A program made the translations under genes and the position numbers. This document shows, one piece after another, positions 7,636 through 10,550 of a DNA stretch of 10,550 nt. The DNA comes from Alphaproteobacteria bacterium UBA6149 (GTDB taxonomy: Bacteria > Pseudomonadota > Alphaproteobacteria > Rickettsiales > UBA998): NCBI GenBank assembly GCA_002423155.1, contig DIUV01000058.1, forward strand, positions 9,483-20,032, read 5' to 3'. The notes under the pieces were generated by a model, which was not told the DNA's origin, ran no database searches, and saw only the letters and a program-made list of their open reading frames with translations. Within the stretch, counting starts at the first letter, position 1, and the number at the start of each line of letters is the position of its first letter.

Positions 7636-8426
7636 TATTGCCCCCCATTATTTCCGTTAAAAGCCTCGTTAAAGACTTTTATTTTTGCACCATTTGCATA
7701 AGAAAGTATAAATTGCTTAGCAATTACAGGAACCATCACATAACCATCAGGAGTATTAGTCGCACTCAATTTAACTTCTCCTTCGGCATTAACCGCAAAT
7801 ATAGTCGGCGGATTGCTCGCCGCCACGGGAGGAAGGCGGAAATAAGTTGCTGTTTTATTATCATATATTTTTAAAGGAGCAAATTTGGCAGGTCCATCGT
7901 AAGTATAACGTAAATTACGTACCGCCGCATAAGAAGAGGGGACGTTATTAGATGGATAATTAGCGGATGAAGCAGTAGCGGCAATTAATTGGCTGGCTGA
8001 CGCAACCGGAGCCGCTCCTGAATCCACCTCATCGGAAGGATAATAAAAACGCACTACATACGCGACATCTTTTGGCAATTCTTTTTCTGAAGCGGCGGAG
8101 TTTAAATCAAACTGATAGGCACGCTTGTTGGTTACCACCGTCATATTAGTGCGCGCACCTAACTCTAATGGGCGAATAAATAACCTACGCCCTGCTGGCA
8201 CTATCTGCCACCCTACTTGATCACCCACGGAAAGAGTTTCTATTTCTTCTCCCCGTCCAAACTCAATGTTTGACTGATATCCATAAGCAGTAAAAATGCG
8301 GTAAACATTATTTTCACTGTAAACCAGAGTGCGAATACGACTGTCAGACTCCAAAGGCTGCGCGACAACCTGTGCATTAAACAAAGTTAAAAACCCAACT
8401 AATAAGAACAAAATTTTCATCATCAT
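7635..8426 (-). CDS. virB9: Type IV secretion outer-membrane core protein VirB9 (CagX family)
   Basis: Periplasmic/outer-membrane ring protein that partners VirB10 and normally the lipoprotein VirB7. An N-terminal signal peptide (about 1-22, cut likely after QVVA) is followed by the N-terminal domain (to about 115), a linker of low complexity rich in Ala and Ser (137-165), and the C-terminal domain with NLRYTYDG (171-178) and PLKIYDNKTATYFRLPP (184-200), characteristic of VirB9. Its start overlaps the virB8 stop as ATGA. Three ATGs stand in tandem (8424-8426, 8421-8423, 8418-8420), so the true start may be the second or third; MKILFLL from the third is a more usual signal-peptide N-terminus. 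No virB7-like lipoprotein gene is present between virB8 and virB9. Confidence 0.93.
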   Translation of the reverse strand: MMMKILFLLVGFLTLFNAQVVAQPLESDSRIRTLVYSENNVYRIFTAYGYQSNIEFGRGEEIETLSVGDQVGWQIVPAGRRLFIRPLELGARTNMTVVTNKRAYQFDLNSAASEKELPKDVAYVVRFYYPSDEVDSGAAPVASASQLIAATASSANYPSNNVPSSYAAVRNLRYTYDGPAKFAPLKIYDNKTATYFRLPPVAASNPPTIFAVNAEGEVKLSATNTPDGYVMVPVIAKQFILSYANGAKIKVFNEAFNGNNGGQ

Positions 8427-9118
8427 CTTCGCACCGTTTCATCATCTACTCGATAGCTTATTACCTGAAATCCGAATGGATTGACAAGTCTTTCCTGCTT
8501 AGAAAGATCAATATCCAAATAGCCATATTCAATAGTGGCAATTTTATATTGAGAAACTTCCGCCTCACTACCTGCACTTTTTTCTGTCACTAAAAAACGC
8601 ACCTGCGCCACTCGCCGAGTTTCCGACTTACGCGATATATAAGAAATGGTCGGGCTACTAACCTGCCGACGACCATTTGCCGTCAAACGAGCAGGAAAAC
8701 TTTGGGGATTTTGTGCATCTAAATCACCACGGTAAGCATTAAAAACATCTGGCGAGCTGAATAAGCGGGTAATATCGCGGTTATAATAATAGTCACTCAA
8801 AGCATAAGTCTCACGCGCGCGCAGAAACTTCCATAAGAAATAATTGTCCAATGCTTCATTTTCGGAAACGCGGTGCTTGGTTAAAACATCCACCACCTGC
8901 GTAATCCCGGATTTTTCATCAATCTGAATAACAAATGGCTGTACAGATTTTAGTGGAGTCATATAAAAAACCGCCAAAGCCGCCATAGCCGAAGCAATAG
9001 CACTGGTTATCGACACCACCGCCAAAATATTGCGCTGCACCACCAACGCCTGATATTTATCCTCATACCAGTTGGGAGCATCAATATTGTTTTTTTTTCT
9101 TTTAAATATTTTAATCAT
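8423..9118 (-). CDS. virB8: Type IV secretion inner-membrane assembly factor VirB8
   Basis: Bitopic inner-membrane protein whose periplasmic NTF2-like domain nucleates channel assembly. The 231 residues show a basic cytoplasmic N-terminus (MIKIFKRKKNN), one membrane helix at about 31-53, then the periplasmic domain with VQPFVIQIDEKSG (59-71) and the conserved NPFGFQVISYRVDDE (213-227), which contains the NPxGF motif of the family. It is the first gene of the operon. The start ATG (9116-9118) has only a weak GTGGAT site upstream, but no better in-frame start is seen. The end overlaps virB9 by 4 nt. TrbF/ComB8-type relatives are alternatives, but neighbours fix the call. Confidence 0.93.
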   Translation of the reverse strand: MIKIFKRKKNNIDAPNWYEDKYQALVVQRNILAVVSITSAIASAMAALAVFYMTPLKSVQPFVIQIDEKSGITQVVDVLTKHRVSENEALDNYFLWKFLRARETYALSDYYYNRDITRLFSSPDVFNAYRGDLDAQNPQSFPARLTANGRRQVSSPTISYISRKSETRRVAQVRFLVTEKSAGSEAEVSQYKIATIEYGYLDIDLSKQERLVNPFGFQVISYRVDDETVRR

Positions 9119-9205
9119 CTATCCACACTATAGACATGTATATAAGCCTAGCATAATACACTATATATAGTCATGCAATGATTTTAATGAGGATTTTACT
9201 TAAAT
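9119..9205 (-). promoter_or_regulatory. Probable control region of the virB8-virD4 operon
   Basis: The gap in front of virB8 contains a perfect 12-bp palindrome ACTATATATAGT (9160-9171). It also contains a degenerate direct repeat: ACACTATAGACATG (9125-9138) and ACACTATATATAGTCATG (9158-9175), differing by a 4-nt TATA insertion and one base, with starts 33 bp apart. Minus-strand promoter-like boxes are poor: TTGCAT (9173-9178) and TATGCT (9150-9155) at 17 bp, or TATTAT (9153-9158) with no good -35. A regulator-bound promoter fits, but none of this is proven. Confidence 0.4.
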
Positions 9206-9360
9206 CCCCCTCTCCCTCTGGGAGAGGGACGGGGTGAGGGAAGCCGCCTCAAATTCGAGTATTTTCTATTTATGCAATATGTTTATATTATTTGATATAA
9301 AAACAATTACCAGTTTTTATATACTTCCCTCACCCCTCCCTCTCCCAGAGGGAGAGGGGG
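9206..9360. repeat. Inverted pair of REP-like repeats (REPIN/BIME-like)
   Basis: Two copies of a 37/38-bp unit lie head to head: 9206-9243, and its reverse complement at 9324-9360. They differ by one inserted C. Each copy is itself a hairpin, with arms CCCTCTCCC and GGGAGAGGG around a 3-nt loop (9208-9228; 9338-9358), followed by GGGGTGAGGGAAG. The 80-bp spacer 9244-9323 is AT-rich and has no gene. The unit resembles widespread CCCTCTCCC...GGGGTGAGGG repeats of many bacteria (recalled, not searched). It separates the EF-hand protein gene from the secretion operon and could act as a transcription barrier, but no T-run follows. Confidence 0.8.
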
Positions 9361-9390
9361 TTATATCCAATTTTTTGGATGTTTTATTTG

Positions 9391-9428
9391 TCCGCTGAGT
9401 GCAGATTTTACGCAGATTTTCCAGCGGA
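9391..9428. repeat. Short repeat cluster over the stop codon of the EF-hand protein gene
   Basis: GCAGATTTT occurs twice in tandem (9401-9409 and 9412-9420, 11-bp period), enclosed by a perfect 7-bp inverted repeat TCCGCTG (9391-9397) and CAGCGGA (9422-9428). The cluster encodes the last residues (SAGKSA) and the stop of the upstream gene. It looks like an inserted or expanded degenerate repeat. No T-run follows on the gene strand, so it is not a clear terminator. Confidence 0.5.
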
Positions 9429-10382
9429 TTTTGATTTTTTTTCTGCTACTGCATGACGTAATCCATCCAACATTTCAGGGGATACCGCATTTGCCGCAGA
9501 AGCCTCGCCATCAAAATCTATTACTGTAGATTTTGCATTGATTTTAAGCTCTGCTTTAGCTTTTTCTAAAGCTGTTAGCGTTTCTCCACCATCATATGCT
9601 TTGCCATCGTCACCAAATTTAAGCTCGTAGCCTAACTCTTTCAAAAGACGTTGCGCTTCTTGATTTTCTGCACGATGAGCAGCAGCCTCAGCTAACCATT
9701 TTTGAGTGGCAGCGCTCACTTCTATCTTACCATCTTCTTTTTCGCTTAAATCCTCATCTTTTGCGGTTGTTAAACGATTTTTTAATTGATTGTTGTCTTT
9801 ATAACCAGCCGCATCGAGCATTTGACTAAAAGCTTCTTTTTCAACTACAATTTTACCAGTAGTAGTAGTAGTAGATTTATCAGCTGCACCAGAAGCCCCA
9901 TGTGCACTTACTTTAACAAAGTTACCAGAATCGTCACGAGTAGTTGATGAATTATCTAATGTATCTGCGGAAGCATCGGAAACAGAGCTAGTGGCAAGAG
10001 AATGTAACCCTACACCAGCGCCAACCAAACTTGCATTTTGCACTACAGGATTTTTAGCTGCAGCTACCACTATTTTTGCAGTCCCTACGGCAGCATTGCT
10101 ACCTAATTCGACAGTTTTAACCACAGTAGGAACTAGAACCTTGGTGGCAACAAACTTAGCACTCTGAATGCCGAGTGTTGCACCAATCTTTAATAATGGA
10201 CCACCAACAAAAAGTGATGCACCAGTACCCAACAATTCTGGAATAGTTGTCTTTCCATCACCATTCCAATCAGTCATGAGCGTATAAGCACTAGACGCAA
10301 CATCTTTTGCTGAATCTAAAACTCCCTTTTCCTCTGTTTCTGGTGCAGCACCTTCAACAACTTCTTCATTTTCATCAGCCAT
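9408..10382 (-). CDS. Unrecognised 324-aa protein with one EF-hand/dockerin-like calcium loop
   Basis: I do not recognise this family. Numbering is from the ATG at 10382. The N-terminus is acidic (MADENEEVVEG). Residues 38-49, DWNGDGKTTIPE, have canonical EF-hand loop spacing (Asp1, Asn3, Asp5, Gly6, Glu12), although position 8 is Thr rather than the usual Ile/Val. A long stretch (about 50-132) is rich in Gly, Ala and Val with few charges and might contact membranes. Residues 133-175 are rich in Ser, Thr and Asp. The C-terminal half is charged, probably helical, and ends in KKSKSAGKSA. No signal peptide is visible. The start is chosen because GGAG (10391-10394) lies 8 nt before this ATG; the ATG at 10388 and GTG at 10391 are too close to it. 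It reads toward virB8 from 289 nt upstream, but REP-like repeats intervene. A secreted substrate, or a structural protein unrelated to secretion, are both possible. Confidence 0.8.
   Translation of the reverse strand: MADENEEVVEGAAPETEEKGVLDSAKDVASSAYTLMTDWNGDGKTTIPELLGTGASLFVGGPLLKIGATLGIQSAKFVATKVLVPTVVKTVELGSNAAVGTAKIVVAAAKNPVVQNASLVGAGVGLHSLATSSVSDASADTLDNSSTTRDDSGNFVKVSAHGASGAADKSTTTTTGKIVVEKEAFSQMLDAAGYKDNNQLKNRLTTAKDEDLSEKEDGKIEVSAATQKWLAEAAAHRAENQEAQRLLKELGYELKFGDDGKAYDGGETLTALEKAKAELKINAKSTVIDFDGEASAANAVSPEMLDGLRHAVAEKKSKSAGKSA
10236..10271 (-). other. EF-hand-like calcium-binding loop codons
   Basis: These twelve codons encode DWNGDGKTTIPE. The ligand positions 1, 3, 5 and 12 and the Gly at 6 match the EF-hand and dockerin loop pattern. 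Only one clear loop is present; the DDGKAYDGGE stretch further on is too degenerate to count. Confidence 0.6.
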
Positions 10383-10535
10383 ACCCATCACTCCAAATAA
10401 TAAATTTTATTTCATGCTCTCACTCTAGCATGCCTATATGACATTTTTATTACAAAAATAACGATTATTAAGCTTTTCTCTATTTCACCACCCTACACGA
10501 CAGCAAGGTTAACAAGGAATTTGTATAATAAAGAA
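10383..10535. other. Upstream intergenic region, mostly featureless
   Basis: AT-rich and without a supported gene. The only structure seen is a 6-bp inverted repeat CATGCT (10413-10418) and AGCATG (10427-10432) with an 8-nt spacer, about 30 nt upstream of the EF-hand protein start. It could be an operator. No convincing -35/-10 pair was found on the minus strand. Confidence 0.3.
10391..10394 (-). promoter_or_regulatory. Shine-Dalgarno deciding the start of the EF-hand protein
   Basis: GGAG on the minus strand is 8 nt from the ATG at 10380-10382. It is only 2 nt from the ATG at 10388 and abuts the GTG at 10391. It therefore selects the shorter, 324-aa product. Confidence 0.65.
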
Positions 10536-10550
10536 CCCCGCCCCAAGGGG
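10536..10550. repeat. GC-rich hairpin cut by the window end
   Basis: CCCCGCCCC, AA, then GGGG: the pattern predicts a continuation to CGGGG beyond the window, making a 9-bp stem with a 2-nt turn. It may be a palindromic repeat like the one at 16-36 or the terminator of a gene to the right. Only half can be seen. Confidence 0.4.

Noticed and set aside
6547..7874. Several plus-strand frames of 60-106 codons opposite virB10 and virB9
   Set aside because: Antisense shadows of well-supported genes, low-complexity composition, no promoter or ribosome site signals.
9206..9360. CRISPR array
   Set aside because: Only two units, in inverted rather than direct orientation, with a single 80-bp spacer and no cas genes.
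9365..9380. Hairpin ATCCAA-TTTT-TTGGAT as terminator of the EF-hand protein gene
   Set aside because: The stem is AT-rich and short, and on the gene strand it is followed by ATAACCCC rather than a T-run.
9119..9407. A virB7-like small lipoprotein gene ahead of virB8
   Set aside because: Only 87 bp are free between virB8 and the inverted repeats, too short for the usual length, and no lipobox-bearing frame with a ribosome site is apparent.
10383..10391. Longer starts (GTG at 10391, ATG at 10388) for the EF-hand protein
   Set aside because: The GGAG site at 10391-10394 is only 0-2 nt from them, but 8 nt from the ATG at 10382.

Overview
The window most likely comes from the chromosome of an alphaproteobacterium with moderate-to-low G+C, plausibly Rickettsiales or a related host-associated or predatory lineage. 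The main reason is the gene block virB8-virB9-virB10-virB11-virD4, the compact order of the Rickettsiales vir homolog (rvh) type IV secretion system. No virB1-virB7 genes are adjacent. Short GC-rich palindromic repeats between genes also suit such genomes. This placement is inference from gene content and order, not from a marker gene. A complete metZ (methionine synthesis) would be unusual for a strictly nutrient-scavenging Rickettsia.

Layout, left to right. At 1-134 there is a GC-rich hairpin repeat and a good promoter/RBS for metZ (135-1346, +), a PLP-dependent O-succinylhomoserine sulfhydrylase. Between metZ and the convergent next gene lies a 68-bp imperfect palindrome (1348-1415). At 1416-3503 (-) is a hybrid histidine kinase with GAF, HisKA/HATPase, receiver and Hpt domains, that is, most of a phosphorelay in one protein. 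At 3574-9118 (-) is the secretion operon, transcribed right to left: virB8, virB9, virB10, virB11, virD4. The genes overlap by 4 or 1 nt or lie 2-7 nt apart, so they are almost certainly co-transcribed and translationally coupled. The intergenic stretch 9119-9407 holds the probable operon promoter region, with a 12-bp palindrome and a degenerate direct repeat, and an inverted pair of REP-like 37/38-bp repeats. At 9408-10382 (-) is an unrecognised 324-aa protein with one perfect-spaced EF-hand/dockerin-like calcium loop. The window ends in a truncated GC hairpin.

How the genes work together: VirB8 (inner membrane/periplasm), VirB9 (outer-membrane ring) and VirB10 (envelope-spanning) form much of the core channel. 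VirB11 is the cytoplasmic traffic ATPase and VirD4 the coupling ATPase that recruits substrates. The remaining subunits (VirB3, B4, B6, B7, B2-like pilin) must be elsewhere. The EF-hand protein upstream of virB8 reads in the same direction and could be a secreted substrate or accessory, but that rests on position and a basic C-terminus only. The kinase downstream of virD4 has its own candidate promoter and could sense a cytoplasmic or host signal; no partner response regulator is visible.

The points most worth a second look are the long polyproline tail on VirD4, the EF-hand protein, the Ser/Thr-rich loop in the VirB10 antenna region, and the three palindromic intergenic elements.
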